Shown: one piece after another, positions 11,586 through 22,289 of the stretch
Layout of the letters: every line of letters starts with the position of its first letter
How positions within the stretch are numbered: the first letter of the stretch is position 1
The notes under the pieces: generated by a model
Database searches by the model: none
What the model saw: only the letters and a program-made list of their open reading frames with translations
Told to the model about the DNA's origin: nothing
Program-made: the position numbers and the translations under genes
Assembly (NCBI GenBank): GCA_024509875.1
Contig: JAMPIV010019856.1
Location: 1-64,000 of the forward strand
Reading direction: 5' to 3'
DNA from: Oreohelix idahoensis
Taxonomy: Eukaryota > Mollusca > Gastropoda > Stylommatophora > Oreohelicidae
DNA length: 64,000 bases

Positions 11586-11954
11586 GATCTATAAACAGGT
11601 AAGTGGCCATGCCCCATTTACGAAGATTATGTCCATAAGGCTTTAAAGACTGTTTCGTCACTAAGCCTGACGCGTCATCAAGTTCTTTACTAGTAACGTT
11701 TAAGTATAACTAGTTGAGGTGCTGAATGGGTGCAATCATCTCAATCAAAGTAAAAACAAAGATGATTGTAAACCATGCAGCAGTCCTCAACACTGATGAA
11801 CCCTCGATTTATGACCTGATAAAGTCTCCCAGCTGCTGCTCTTCGCATAGCCAATTCTTCTTTGATGTCTTCTCCCTTCTATGACAGCTCCAAAGTATCG
11901 TACATAACCTAAAATCTAAAATGTAACATTCTTAATTACGCATTTAAGTACATT

Positions 11955-12095
11955 TTCTTCTGAGAATGGGTCTGTAGCCTTGACTGGGCAGTCATAGAGG
12001 TCCGTAGCCTTCACAAGACAATCCAATAGTTCCGTAGCTTTCACCAGACAATCAAAGGTTTCTGCAGCTTTCAATGCACAATGAATGGGGCTCAC
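11955..12095 (-). repeat. 30-bp minisatellite (diverged, about 4 units)
   Basis: Units of roughly 30 bases are built on GTAGCCTTCACAAGACAATC. On the minus strand they read as a 10-residue repeat (FDCLVKATEL, LDCLVKATDL, YDCPVKATDP). The same 10-residue theme appears in the array at 56360-56600 on the other strand. No evidence of a real gene. Confidence 0.6.
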
Positions 12096-12249
12096 AGCAC
12101 AAAAAAACATTAAGAAACACAGTCCTATTTCGTCTTTATGCTCTTACAAGAACCACTTACCGTGTCCACATGTGACATTTCGTCAGTAAGTTAAAGGTAA
12201 ATAAAAGGGTAAACAATTGACGACACAAATATTTATATTCCTCTAAATA

Positions 12250-12656
12250 CAGTTGACATTCAAAAATCCGGCAACCTCCGGACCTGAGGAGTGCCGGATT
12301 GTTGAAAATGCCGGATTTTTTTTTGGTTATATGTGCTGTATATATTTAACAGAAAATGACTACCTGTACAGTCCTTTAAAGAAAGAAAATTAAATGTTTA
12401 CGTTTTACACCACTTCTTTTATTTGCTGAATCCATAATGGGGCTATACAGCAGCAAATAAATGATAAAATGAGAAGGAATGAGCAGGAATGCCTGTTAAC
12501 ACGTGCAAGCAAGACCCAAACAGCTGCATCAAAACATAAACGGCTCTAGAAAACAGTGGCGCGCCAACGAGGTAAATTAAAAAATGCGCTCCGAAATCCA
12601 TTCCGGAAAACTGAAGGAACCGGATTATCGATGGCCGGATTTTTGAATGTCAACTG
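12250..12656. mobile_element. Pogo/Tigger-like MITE with 23-bp perfect inverted repeats
   Basis: The left end CAGTTGACATTCAAAAATCC (plus GGC, 12250-12272) is exactly the reverse complement of 12634-12656. TA flanks both sides (12248-12249 and 12657-12658), the target duplication of the Tc1/mariner superfamily, and the CAGTTGA start is typical of pogo/Tigger elements. Subterminal CCGGATT motifs repeat inside. At 407 bp with no transposase frame it is a nonautonomous element, mobilised in trans. Confidence 0.85.
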
Positions 12657-12924
12657 TAATTCTTTATTTGATTTCTTAGCTGTGCTTGATATTCATAGCA
12701 ATTTCAGTGAGAATCTTTGTTCCTGCAATAGGGTTTCCTGTTTATTCGATGCCCATGTTTGACATCCGTACACATGTATTGGTCTTACATTACACATTGT
12801 AAGACCTTTTCACTCACTTCCATTGTTAGAATCTTGTTTGTCAGATTTTTTTTATGGGAGTTCGCTTTAACTTGCGAGATTTTGTTTAAATTTAGGTGCC
12901 TGAAGTCAGATTAGAAGAGGTGGG

Positions 12925-13072
<148 letters not shown>

Positions 13073-13260
13073 CGAAAATACATATCAGCGATCGAGAAAT
13101 TGAAGGGTAATTAGAGATTCTGCACAATAACCACAGAGATTTTAGGGGAGGCTCACAACCTGATCATGTGAAAGAAATCGTTACATAAACCACTCCTGCA
13201 GGAGCCCATGTTTCCTGGCCAGCATCAGAAGTGGTCGTAAGGAGCACAGAAAGGAAATAC

Positions 13261-13345
13261 TATTACTGACTTAGTTATTCCTCTTCTACCCTGGGGTGTA
13301 GAGGTCTGCCAGAGAGAACGCCATACTATCCTATCGGCTGGCTTC
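13261..13345 (-). mobile_element. LINE 3' end fragment (copy 2)
   Basis: Contains CTACCCTGGGGTGTAGAGG, TCTGCCAGAGAGAACGCC and ATACTATCCTATCGGCTG, nearly the same block as 10970-11035. It is the reverse complement of the LINE C-terminus at 20775-20815. Confidence 0.65.
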
Positions 13346-13511
13346 CTCCTAGTCTGGCTCCAATCTAGTCAGAAAGAAAATGATGATGATAATATTCCTT
13401 TTTTCCATCATAACCATCATCTTCAGCATCACTGTCTTCATTAATATTTTCATCATTGTCTTGTTTATCAATATCATCTTAACTACCGAGTGCTACTTTC
13501 TTCAGTTTCAG

Positions 13512-13654
13512 AAAAGAAGGTAGAACGACCTTGGAGAAAGTGTTGCTGCTGTTGGTCGTGGCGTTATTTGTGGCGTTAGTGGCCGTGGTGGTGGTGCTAA
13601 TCCTAACTAGGAACAAAAATGAAACAATCATCCATCAACACGCTTCCCCTGAAA
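13512..13654 (+). CDS. Probable transmembrane-anchor exon of an M13 (neprilysin/ECE-like) peptidase
   Basis: Preceded by a pyrimidine-rich acceptor (TTTCTTCAGTTTCAG) and followed by a perfect donor GTAAGT at 13655. The frame reads KEGRTTLEKVLLLLVVAL, then more Val/Leu/Ala, then TRNKNETIIHQHASPE. It is a single membrane span preceded by basic residues and followed by a hydrophilic stalk with a possible N-glycosylation site (NET). This is the type II signal-anchor layout of neprilysin and endothelin-converting enzymes, whose catalytic domain faces outside. It is the right order and strand for the exons at 32492 onward. It ends in phase 1, which fits the 2-base start of 32492, although a block of about 75-80 residues is expected between them. 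A membrane exon of another protein is possible. The first coding exon upstream is not seen. Confidence 0.55.
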
Positions 13655-13849
13655 GTAAGTCAAGCTATATAAGTTGTGTTTCACACGCTTCAGGACATTC
13701 TTTCACAGCTTTCCATCTCTACTCATCTATCATCACAAGTGGCCTGTAAATTGCAGCAGGATATTCTTTATGCTTTTTTTATATTTATTTTTTTTTAGCT
13801 ATTTTTTAAAGCTTAAAAAAGTAGTCCCATATTAGATGCAGCCGTGGGA

Positions 13850-14285
13850 TACTGAAGTGTTAGAGACTACACTATACTGTCTCAGCTTTTATGGGGTTAG
13901 GTGACCCATTCCCGTTCTTGCTGCCTGTGTCTTTCCTAATTCAAGAGCATAGTCGGGAACTCATTTACAGCTAGGTAGACTAGAGCGAAAGAGAGGCCAG
14001 CCGCAAGCAACATGATGGAGAACAATGGAGGCAGATATTCAAATCATGAACCACGGCTGGGGCATCATATGAAGGATGGCTGCCGACCGAGCAAAGTAGA
14101 GATAGTTTGCTGCTGCCCTAAAACACGCCACCAGGCGTGATGGTCACTGATTGCTTTATCAGATGGTGGCCAGTGACCAAAGAAGAAGGGGACTGGAGCG
14201 TGGCACTACGAGGTTTTGAACCTGGTAACTTTGCGTCGAGAATCTAGTGTTCTAACCATTCTGCCACACTGAGGAGGAAGAAGAG
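13850..14285 (-). mobile_element. tRNA-derived SINE (interrupted by a LINE fragment)
   Basis: The reverse complement of 14200-14280 reads GTGTGGCAGAATGGTTAGAA (A-box-like) and then CAGGTTCAAAACC (B-box-like), the internal Pol III promoter of a tRNA-derived SINE. The body towards 13850 matches 35560-35755 (CACTATAC...CAGCTGGGTAGACTGGAGCG). A 203-bp LINE fragment splits this copy at 13988-14190. Confidence 0.65.
13988..14190 (+). mobile_element. LINE ORF2 C-terminus/3' end inserted in SINE, with 10-bp target duplication
   Basis: With three or more stops it reads RKRGQPQAT.WRTMEADIQIMN, then RMAADRAK and ALKHATRRDGH, the C-terminus of the same LINE as at 55439-56340. It ends in an A/GAA-rich tail. 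The flanks GACTAGAGCG (13978-13987) and GACTGGAGCG (14191-14200) are a target-site duplication with one mismatch. It belongs to the family with copies at 21036-21480 and 22353-22562. Confidence 0.75.
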
Positions 14286-14329
14286 AAAATAGCTTGAACT
14301 GATGACACGTGACAGGGGGACTTGGCATG

Positions 14330-14400
14330 TGTTTGTTGAAGACCTATGCTCCTTGGAGAGCTAAAGGGTATTGATAGATTGTGATTGATTTTCAGTTGTG
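14330..14400 (+). mobile_element. LINE 3' end scrap
   Basis: TTTGTTGAAGACCTATGCTC followed by CTTGGAGAGCTAAAGG matches the end of LINE ORF2 (VEDLCSLES-type codons) seen at 29913-29945 (minus), 33470-33500 (minus), 35762-35800 and 59950-59985. Confidence 0.55.
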
Positions 14401-14531
14401 ATGACACATTATGAGCGTAAATGTTTGGAGTTGTGATTTCGTGGTGTGACTATTTGTGAATGTTTGCAATGGTGGTTTTTTTGTGAACTCCGTCTAAGCC
14501 GGTCTCAATCCCGGCTGAAAAAGAGGGCGGC

Positions 14532-15716
14532 ATGCATAGAGGCCGTAAGGGGGCAGCCCCTCCACCATGCAAAGGCATAACAGGCCAATCACCTGTTTGC
14601 CTTAAAACACGATTACAAGAACCAACGGAGAGAAAACCGACTGATCTTAAAGGCGACGAACTGGCACGAATGCGGACGACGATTTACAGAACATGGAATT
14701 GTAGAAGTATTAATGGGAAAGAGGAGGAGCTAGTGGAGGAGATGAGGAAAACAAAATGAGAAATCCTGATTCTGATGAAACTAAGAAAAAAGTGCAAGGA
14801 GTTGTGGACCTCAAAAGCAGCTAGCTACTTACAATGGAGTCCCCACTAGCGAAAGTGCTAAAGAGGGTGTTGGTTGTATTGGGGCTAATATCCAAACAAA
14901 TAACATCAAAAGCTGGAACACTTTGTCTCAGAGCGCATTATTGTGCATATTCAACCATGTCATCGTGTATGGGTGTCACGGTGCTCGTTCGCTGTACGAG
15001 TAACCGCTTGTTTGTAAATCGAGCAAGCCATTCGAAAGCCGCTGACGAAAATAGACGAGCGATTGAGGTCATGTTTCCATGATCATATTGGCGTGATACA
15101 GCACTTGCCATTATTGTGGCATGCCCCAAAAACTGAGATACATGGCCAAATTGATTTTATTCTTGTATCCAAAAGATTCAAGTCTAGTATTAATAAAGCC
15201 AAGACTAGGACTTTTCCTGGCGCCGACATTGGTAGTGATCACGACATGGTATTGATGACGCTCAAGCTTAAACTTAAAAAGAACTATAATCAAAACAGAT
15301 GTTCTCAAAATGAAACAGGCCAAAGAAAAATGGGTAGCTGATCAATGTGAGTCCATTAATACGGGGCTAATAAAAGGTAACAGCAAGGCAGCTTTTGACA
15401 CATTAAGAAAACTATCAAAACCCCAACAGCCCAGGGTAACTGTCATAGAAGATAGCAATGGGCTCTGCTCAATGAAAAAACAGCTGTAATGAGAAGGTGG
15501 ACAGAATATTGTAAAGAATTATATAACTGTAAACTTGACACTGACTTAGGCATATTAAACAACATTAAGTGCGAAAACAGGGAACTCGGAAATGCAGCAA
15601 TATTACGGGAAGAAGTGGAAGAGGCTATATGTTCGATGAAAGGAGGGAAGTCACCGGGTGTGGATAATATCCCAGCAGAGCTCTTGAAATATGGAGGACC
15701 AGAGATATAGTAAAAA
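14532..15716 (+). pseudogene. LINE ORF: endonuclease domain and N-terminal RT part, broken
   Basis: Opens with RTTIYRTWNCRSINGKEEEL, the first strand of an APE-type endonuclease. Scraps follow (TYNGVPTSESAKEGVG at about 14830), and the middle of the nuclease is missing. From 15120 the C-terminal nuclease half returns with HGQIDFILVSKRFKSS and TFPGADIGSDHDMVLMTL, including the catalytic SDH motif. From 15490 comes the RT approach region: MRRWTEYCKELYN and GGKSPGVDNIPAELLKYGG. A stop at 15708 and a frameshift separate it from the RT at 15719. Confidence 0.8.
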
Positions 15717-15718
15717 TC

Positions 15719-17140
15719 ATGACAACAATTTGCCAGAAGATATGGAGTACAAAAAAATGGCCAAAAGAATGGACGCAGTCATTAGTAATACCGCTTCCAA
15801 AGAAAGGAAATCTAAAAATGTGCAAGAACTACAGAACCATTAGCCTTATTAGTCATCCAAGTAAGGTGATGTTAAGGATACTTTTGAACAGAATAAAACA
15901 GAAATCAGAAGAAATCTTGTCAGAGGAACAGGCTGGCTTTAGACCAAAAAGAAGTACCTCAGAACAAATCTTCAATATTAGAGTACTTATCGAAAAACAT
16001 CTCCAACATCAACACGATTTATACCATAACTTCATCGATTTCACAAAAGCCTTCGATCGAGTCTGGCATGAAGGCTTATGGCAAGTAATGAGAAAATTCA
16101 ATTTTGATACCAACATCATAGATATCATTGAAGCACTATACAAGGACGCAAGCAGTGCTGTTTTTGCAAGCAACGACATTGGAGAATTTTTCAAAACAAC
16201 TGTAGGAGTTCGGCAGGGATGTATCCTGTCCCCAGTGCTCTTTAATATTTATCTAGAACATATTATGCAGGAGGCTCTCTACGATTATAAATCAACCATA
16301 TCGATTGGAGGCCGACCTCTGTGCAACCTACGTTTTGCTGATGATATTGATCTGATAGCTGGATCAGAATCAGAACTTCAAGACCTTACCTCTAGACTGG
16401 AGAAAGTAACAAGAACGTATGGGATGGAAATAAATATAGAAAAAAGCAAGATATTTGTGAATAGCCATAAGAAACATGTTCCGACCAACATTACGTTAAA
16501 TGGGCAAACGTTAGAAGAAGTTAACACCTTTAAATATCTCGGGTCCACTATATGTAGTGATGGAAGATCAAGTAAAGAAATCAAGACAAGACTTGAGATG
16601 GCCTCAGCTGCCATGACAAAGTTGAATGTGATCTGGAAAAGTAACATCAGTTTTCCTGTGAAGATCAAATTATACAAATCACTTGTATTATCTATTCTCT
16701 TGTATGGGTGTGAGAGCTGGACACTCACTGCAGATACGGAGCGAAGGATTCAGGCTTTCGAGCATAAATGTTATAGAAGAATTTTGCGCATTTGCTATAA
16801 AGAGCACAAAACAAATGTCTATGTTAGAGAGAAGATAAACACCTATGCAGGCCACCAAGAACCACTTTTGTCAATAGTGAAACATCGAAAGCTTGCCTGG
16901 TTTGGGCATGTAACTCGTCATGACTCCCTTTCGAAAACGATCCTTCAGGGGACAGTCGAAGGTAAACGGAGAAGAGGAAGGCAGAGAAAATCCTGGGCTG
17001 ATAACATCAAAGAATGGGCAGGACACGGTTTTTCCACACTTGTACGCATTGCTGAGGATAGAGAGCAGTGGAGGACCCTGTCTGCTGATGCTTCCACCAT
17101 GGCACCCCTACGACCCATGACGGGTTACGGGCTGAGATGA
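15719..17140 (+). CDS. LINE reverse transcriptase (473-residue open frame)
   Basis: Residues 20-60 carry VIPLPKKGN and NYRTISLISHPSKVMLRILL. Residues 75-130 carry EEQAGFRPKRSTSEQIFNIR and DFTKAFDRVWHEGLW. Next come GVRQGCILSPVLFNIYLE and the catalytic box LRFADDIDLIAG (FADD) at about residue 205. The thumb region follows (YGMEINIEKSK, VNTFKYLGSTICSDG), then LLYGCESWTL and the C-terminal HRKLAWFGHVTRHDSL...GRRRGRQRKSW. It would copy element RNA at a nicked target. The frame is intact from the RT N-terminus to the stop at 17138, but the upstream part is broken, so the element as a whole is dead. Confidence 0.9.
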   Translation: MTTICQKIWSTKKWPKEWTQSLVIPLPKKGNLKMCKNYRTISLISHPSKVMLRILLNRIKQKSEEILSEEQAGFRPKRSTSEQIFNIRVLIEKHLQHQHDLYHNFIDFTKAFDRVWHEGLWQVMRKFNFDTNIIDIIEALYKDASSAVFASNDIGEFFKTTVGVRQGCILSPVLFNIYLEHIMQEALYDYKSTISIGGRPLCNLRFADDIDLIAGSESELQDLTSRLEKVTRTYGMEINIEKSKIFVNSHKKHVPTNITLNGQTLEEVNTFKYLGSTICSDGRSSKEIKTRLEMASAAMTKLNVIWKSNISFPVKIKLYKSLVLSILLYGCESWTLTADTERRIQAFEHKCYRRILRICYKEHKTNVYVREKINTYAGHQEPLLSIVKHRKLAWFGHVTRHDSLSKTILQGTVEGKRRRGRQRKSWADNIKEWAGHGFSTLVRIAEDREQWRTLSADASTMAPLRPMTGYGLR

Positions 17141-17406
17141 TGATGATGATATATATATAATTTCATTATGGCCTGTTGTGGCCAAATGGTGTTGTTGATA
17201 ATAAAGGGATTCTAGCTGTTTAGAAGCTTTATTTCTTGTGTCAGCCAGTGTTCGTGTGGTCCCCTTAGTGTGCACGAGTCATTGCTTGTTTAGTCAAATC
17301 CAGCACGAACAGTGGTAAAGCCCTACGAGTGGGGGGGGGGAGGAGGAGGGTAGCCAGCTAGGACCTTCCCCCACCCGATTAGAGTGGGTTCTTTGAGCTT
17401 CCTCTA

Positions 17407-17865
17407 AGGACAGTGGACGACTGTATGGATGCAGTCCTTCTTGGAGATTTCAACGCCAGAGTTGAAAATGACCATGTTGGATGGAGTGGAGTTATTAGAA
17501 GGTATGGTGAAGACACATTAAATGACAATGGAGCGCGACTACTTAGATTCTGCACTGAGCAAAACCTTGTCATTACAAACACAAAGTTCCCCCATAAGCG
17601 CATACATACACACACCAGATGTGAACCAACAAAGAATGAGAAATCAATCATCGACTATGGCATTGTTAGGAAGAGCTGATTCAAGTAGGTGCGGGATGCT
17701 GGAGTCTTGAGAGGGCCAGAGATTGGAGGTGATCACTACATGCTGACAGTTAGAAGAACAACTGAGAGAGCTGCTCAGCTTAAGCATTTGTGGCGGCACT
17801 GTCCTCCATGCTCTGCAATGGTGGTCCAACAATGGTCAAACTTAGATTATATAAAATGAGGGTCT
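17407..17865 (+). pseudogene. LINE endonuclease fragment
   Basis: The frame reads DAVLLGDFNARVENDHVGWS, NDNGARLLRFCTEQNLVITN, then KNEKSIIDYGIV. GDFNA is the APE-type nuclease signature. After a frame break come RGPEIGGDHYMLTVRR (the SDH motif is changed to GDH) and the following helix. It is on the same strand as the RT remains at 19445-20840, so it may be their separated 5' part. It is a different family from 14490-17160. Confidence 0.75.
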
Positions 17866-19444
17866 TCAAAGGTATCGACCTTCTCTCAAGATTACTCTTG
17901 GCAGAGATATAAATAGTAGAATGGTGCTTTTATTTAAAAGAGCCTCGCGGGATTTTAAAGAAAAACAAGAATAATAACTGAGATCATCTAAGCCGTCATG
18001 AACGTATTATTCTTCAGCCCCTTCTGTGCATTTTCTGAGGCCCCAGCTGAAGGTGATTCAGCAACAGTTACTTTAAAAGCTCTATATGGTTATGTATTTA
18101 AATCAAAATGAGTCATACAGGTGCAGACATGCACTTTACTCAACAGTGATTAATCTAACTATAGATTTATAGTTACAGTTAAACTGGTTTAATAATCATT
18201 GATAGTTTAACAAAGTAAAATAAAAGCAGTAGTTTATAAAAAAGAGGCAATGGTATTTATCATCATCAGATGATTTAAACTGTGGTGGAAATTACGGAAA
18301 ATTGTGAAATATTCATTGGCTGCGCTGTTATAGTACTTAGTTTCCGGTGTGGGGTCGGTTGGCGTCTACTTCAGCCGCTGCTGGTTCCCACAGTTGCCTT
18401 GGACTGTACTTCTCTACAATAGTCAAGTCTAGTGGCTGTAGCACGTCTCATGCACTAAGGCTGAGGTAATTACAAAGGTTGCCAAGCGTCATCAAGACCC
18501 GTCTGATGTTGGTGTCTAGCGTCGACTGCTGGTACTTGTACCTCAAACCCGATTTTTTTTCGGGCGAGCACATACTTTTTACACAGGAAACGTCCGAATA
18601 TTATCGGGCAACTGTTTAAGATGCCGTACCTTTTAGGTGTGTTAGGTGTCTAACTGAGTGCACTGAAGTTGAATCCTAGAACTTAAGGCGCGAAGTGATG
18701 TCTCTGGGGTTACTTTCTTCTAATCTTAGAATTCACTTCCAGTTCTATGGCCTGACCTATATTTGGGTTCTAATATTCCGAGTTCTTGGCTGTCTGTGAT
18801 TTTTTTCTTGACGAAATTGGAAGTCAGTGAAGTAGTCTTACAACGCTGTAGAATATAAGGGAAATGTTTGCTTACACACCCAGGTTGCTACTTGAAGAAG
18901 TCCAATCAGGAGCAGTCTATCGTAGCATCTCAAACGCCAAACCAATTGCGAATAAATATCTGATTTTGGTAGTGTCCCCCACTACTCTCATGTAGAACAT
19001 TAAATATCATTTGTCATCCAAATTGGAACACTGAGACAGCATGGTTAGCGGCAATTACCTGCAACCCATGTCCCCGTATCAAACGTTTGTTCAATCAGCT
19101 CGTCTCGCTACTTACTGACGCTTTTTCTGTCGGGCGAAGCTGTTACATAACGTAAACACTTCACCCTGCACAAATAGGAGTCAATGTTGTTTCATAAACA
19201 GGTCCAGTGGATAGGTAATAGGAAGGGAGTGACAAGTAGGATAAGATGTGGTAAGATAACCGTGAAACGACGAGAGCGTAAACAATGAACAAACGATATG
19301 TTGCGCTTAGAAGGGATGGTTCGTGTGAGTAAGGCCGGAGAATATTGAAGACCAGAAAAAGAGAACGAATGTATTTCGTGACAGCAATCTCCATCATGAC
19401 GCTAGAAAATAAATAAGCAAGCAGGAGAGATGAGAATTAAAGCC
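17866..19444. other. No gene recognised (about 1.6 kb)
   Basis: Mixed-composition sequence with short frames only and no repeat family that I can name. It separates two same-strand LINE pieces and may be an insertion into one element. Confidence 0.4.
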
Positions 19445-20840
19445 TACAAGCTAAGAGAGCCAGATGTTAAGACTATGTAACAGGGGCTTATTGTGACTGC
19501 AGTGAAAAACCTAGAAGAATGATCAGATGACCTAGAAACTCTCCGGCTTAAATTTAAGGACATCATAAAAACAGCTGCAGCAGAAGCATGTGGTGAAGTT
19601 CGAATTGGGAAGAAGGGAAAGAGGACACCTTCTGGACAGACGAAGTTATAGAGAAAATAAGAGAAAAGAAAAGGGCAGTGAAACAATACTTAGAAGCTAA
19701 AAACGCACCAGGAAAAAAAAAAACAGAGAAATATAGAGAACATGTGATACTCAGAACAGAAGCAAAGAACAAGGTGCTAGCAGTATAACAGAAATCCTGG
19801 GAAGAATTTAGAGAAAAGCTAGAAAAAGATGCTGAAGAAAGCCAGAAATTGTCCTAGAAGACCATGAAGAACACGAGGAAGGAAAAACAGGGCCCTCTTA
19901 AATTTATGAAAGACAAACAAGACAGAATGCTTACTTCCCGAAAGGAAGTGATGGAAAGATGGAAAGAATATTTCTCAGAGCTTTTTAACTGTGAACACGG
20001 TCAAGCCTCAAAAATGATAATAAATATCACAGAAGAGAAAACCAATGGTGATGAAGATGTTGCCCTGATTCTTAAATCAAAGGCACATCTTCAGTCCAAC
20101 CTGCAAGTCTGGAAGGAAGAACTGGAGAAGAAAGGGATGGTTATCAGCAGCTCCAAAACAAAAACCATGGTGATCCCAGTAGAAGGAAAAAGGCATCTTA
20201 TTATTATGAGATAATAGGTCCTGGAGAAAGTCAACCACTTTAAATACCTTGGAACTATCATAGACTGGATGGAAGGTAGCAAAGAAAAGTAGGCTACCTG
20301 AAGAGCAGTAGCTGGGAGACTTTTTCAGGCCATAAATCGAGGATTCCTCAGCAAAAGAGAGATTGCAAGAGGACGAAGATGACTGTTTACCGCTCCACCT
20401 ATATCCCAGTCTTGTCATATGGACGCGAGTCATGGGCAGTAACTACAATCCACAAAAGCCAGCTCCAAACCCTAGATATGAGGCATCTGAGGAAGGTGGT
20501 TGAAGTAACAAGAAGAGACATGGTCCGCAATCAGACGATACAGCAATGCTTCTAAACCCACCCCCCTGCAGACTCAAGTAGAACAATCCAAACTACGATG
20601 ATTTGGACATGTATGCAGAATGGAAGAAGATTGGATACCGCGACACATGTGGGAAATCAAGGGCCAGGGATCCAGACCTCCAGGACGACTCATAGATCAC
20701 TGAGAGTACAACATTAGACAATGCCTGAAGGACCGAGGACTAGATTGGAACCAGGTCAAGAGGAAGACCACCGATAGAACAGTATGGCGTTCTCTCTGGC
20801 AAACGTCTACACCCCAGGGTAGAAAAATAACGGCTAAGTA
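19445..20840 (+). pseudogene. Degenerate LINE ORF2, central RT deleted
   Basis: Many stops and shifts. Recognisable pieces in order are FKDIIKTAAAEACGEVR (19555), EKQGPLKFMKDKQDRML and RKEVMERWKEYFSELFNC (19885-19990), VALILKSKAHLQSNL and SKTKTMVI (20060-20170), VNHFKYLGTIID (20230), a GHVCRMEEDW-type segment (20610) and the end TVWRSLWQTSTPQG (20780). The sequence jumps from just after EYFSELFNC to just after the catalytic box, so fingers, palm and FADD are absent. The tail GCTAAGTAAGTAATGAAG follows. The 3' end is the source of the scraps at 10955 and 13261. Confidence 0.75.
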
Positions 20841-20844
20841 AGTA

Positions 20845-21033
20845 ATGAAGATTATTTTGGTGGTGATAGTGATTGTGAAAGCTTGTAGAAATTATTTCGT
20901 TGAGATGATGTTTGTAATAGTTTTTAGAAGTGCTTGCAAGATTGCAATTATTATAAACGTTTTTAGAAGTGACTTCAGGATTGTGGCATTGGCAATTGTT
21001 TTAAGTGGTTCCATGGTGGAGATTTGACATGTC
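20845..21033. repeat. Degenerate short-period repeat (left part)
   Basis: Loose repeats of words such as GAAGTG(A/C)TT..AGGATTG, GGCATTGGCAATT and TTTTAGAAGTG. The same style resumes at 21530-21750, beyond the LINE fragment. No coding content. Confidence 0.35.
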
Positions 21034-21035
21034 TT

Positions 21036-21500
21036 CATCTTCTTTACTTAATGGCCGCTGACTGACAAAGCAATCAGTGACCATTACGCCTTGTGGCATC
21101 TTGTATGGCATCTACACACTGTCTCCACTGTGCTCGGTCGGCAGTCATCCTTTGTGTTTTGCTCCAGCTCTGGTTCAAGCTTAGCATTCTTGCCTCCGCA
21201 GTTCACCGCCAGGTGGCTTTTGGCCACGATTGCTTTTGCTTTCATTCTGTAGTACATAGCATGGTAGTTCTGATGATGGTGTCATGGTCCCTTCTGAGGA
21301 TGTGGCCAACCCCATACCAGCGTCTGCACGCTATGATGGTGGGCATGTCTTCTTGGTGCCTCCGAGTTAGCATCTCTTGGTTGATGATGGTGTTCGGCCA
21401 GAAAATTTGAAGAATGTTCCTTTGGCAGGTTGTGTGAAAAGAGAACAGTTTGGTTATTTCTGTTACTCTCCAGCATTCTGCACCGTACAGAAGTACAGAA
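21036..21500 (-). mobile_element. LINE ORF2 C-terminal/3' fragment, minus strand
   Basis: The reverse complement gives broken pieces of the same C-terminus as at 55481-55753 (RRWGWGWPHP/HHHSVQT-type frames; nucleotide words such as GGCCATCCTTC and CACCGCCAGGTGG in both). It starts at the left with a CTTCATCTTCTT (GAA-type) tail. One of at least four copies of this family in the window. Confidence 0.7.
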
Positions 21501-21529
21501 ATTACGAAGCTCTCGTATATTTTTAATTT

Positions 21530-21760
21530 AGGGGATTTAACATTAATAGACGTGATTTCAGGATTATTGTGACTTTGATAATTATTTATAATGATTTCAT
21601 GGTGTCAATTTGACATTTCTAGACGTGATTTCAGAATTATAACATTGACAGTTATTTGCAGTGATTTCATTATGACAATGTGACAAAGTGATTTCAAGGT
21701 TGTTATGACTTTGACGATTTTTTGTAGTGAGTTCAAGTTATAGATTTTAGGCATTAATTC
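21530..21760. repeat. Degenerate short-period repeat (right part)
   Basis: GTGATTTCAGGATTATTGTG, GTGATTTCAGAATTATAACA and GTGATTTCATTATGACAATG follow each other at about 50-60 base spacing. Low-complexity repeat, no gene. Confidence 0.5.
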
Positions 21761-21959
21761 TTCTGTTTATCTTTCTCTTTTTGTCGCCAATTCTCGTTGG
21801 TACGTACAAGAAAAATTAACAACTCTTATACGGGTATATCCACAGAATCCGAGATATGTCTTACAAAGGAATGTGTGGCAGCAGGTAAGAAACAACATTG
21901 TAACTTCTCCAAACAATACAATCAGTTCATAGCATCACAAGGCAGTCCCAGAATCTCCA

Positions 21960-22150
21960 TGGTAAAAGTCGTAGAGGGAGATCGAAAAACACACGGTGAA
22001 GAGAACTGGAGAGAAAAATATAGCATAAAGAGGAGATGGAAAGTTCTTGAGCTGATGGCAATGGACAGGAAGAATTGTCCTATGTTCCTTGGTGCAGCAG
22101 AAATACAGTGAATAAAACAGAGGGGAGAAACATAATAATAATAATAATGT
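21960..22150 (+). mobile_element. LINE ORF2 C-terminal fragment with (ATA)n tail
   Basis: Frames give SRRGRSKNT, REL, then LELMAMDRKNCPMFLGAAE, the C-terminal helix of LINE ORF2 (compare LEQTAQDRNKFVEGLCS at 33540, minus). It ends in ATAATAATAATAATG at 22132-22148, the 3' tail. Confidence 0.65.
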
Positions 22151-22289
22151 TGATGATTTTTTTTTCATCACAGACAAAAATATAACAAAGGACTGGACTG
22201 AACGTTTCATGTTCTAATTTGCTGGCAAACACTTTCAATTTTAAGAATACCAAAATATTGAGGGTTTGTTTTTTTTAAATTCATGATTA

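Larger units (their letters stand above)
14490..17160 (+). mobile_element. RTE-like non-LTR retrotransposon, nearly full length but defective
   Basis: It begins with a GC-rich leader (AAGCCGGTCTCAATCCCGGC), carries endonuclease and RT coding parts, and ends in a (GAT)n/(AT)n tail at 17138-17158. The short microsatellite tail and the C-terminal signature GRRRGRQRKSW..NIKEW are typical of RTE-type elements, so the clade is tentative. Several frame breaks and an endonuclease deletion make it inactive. No clear target duplication was found. Confidence 0.8.
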
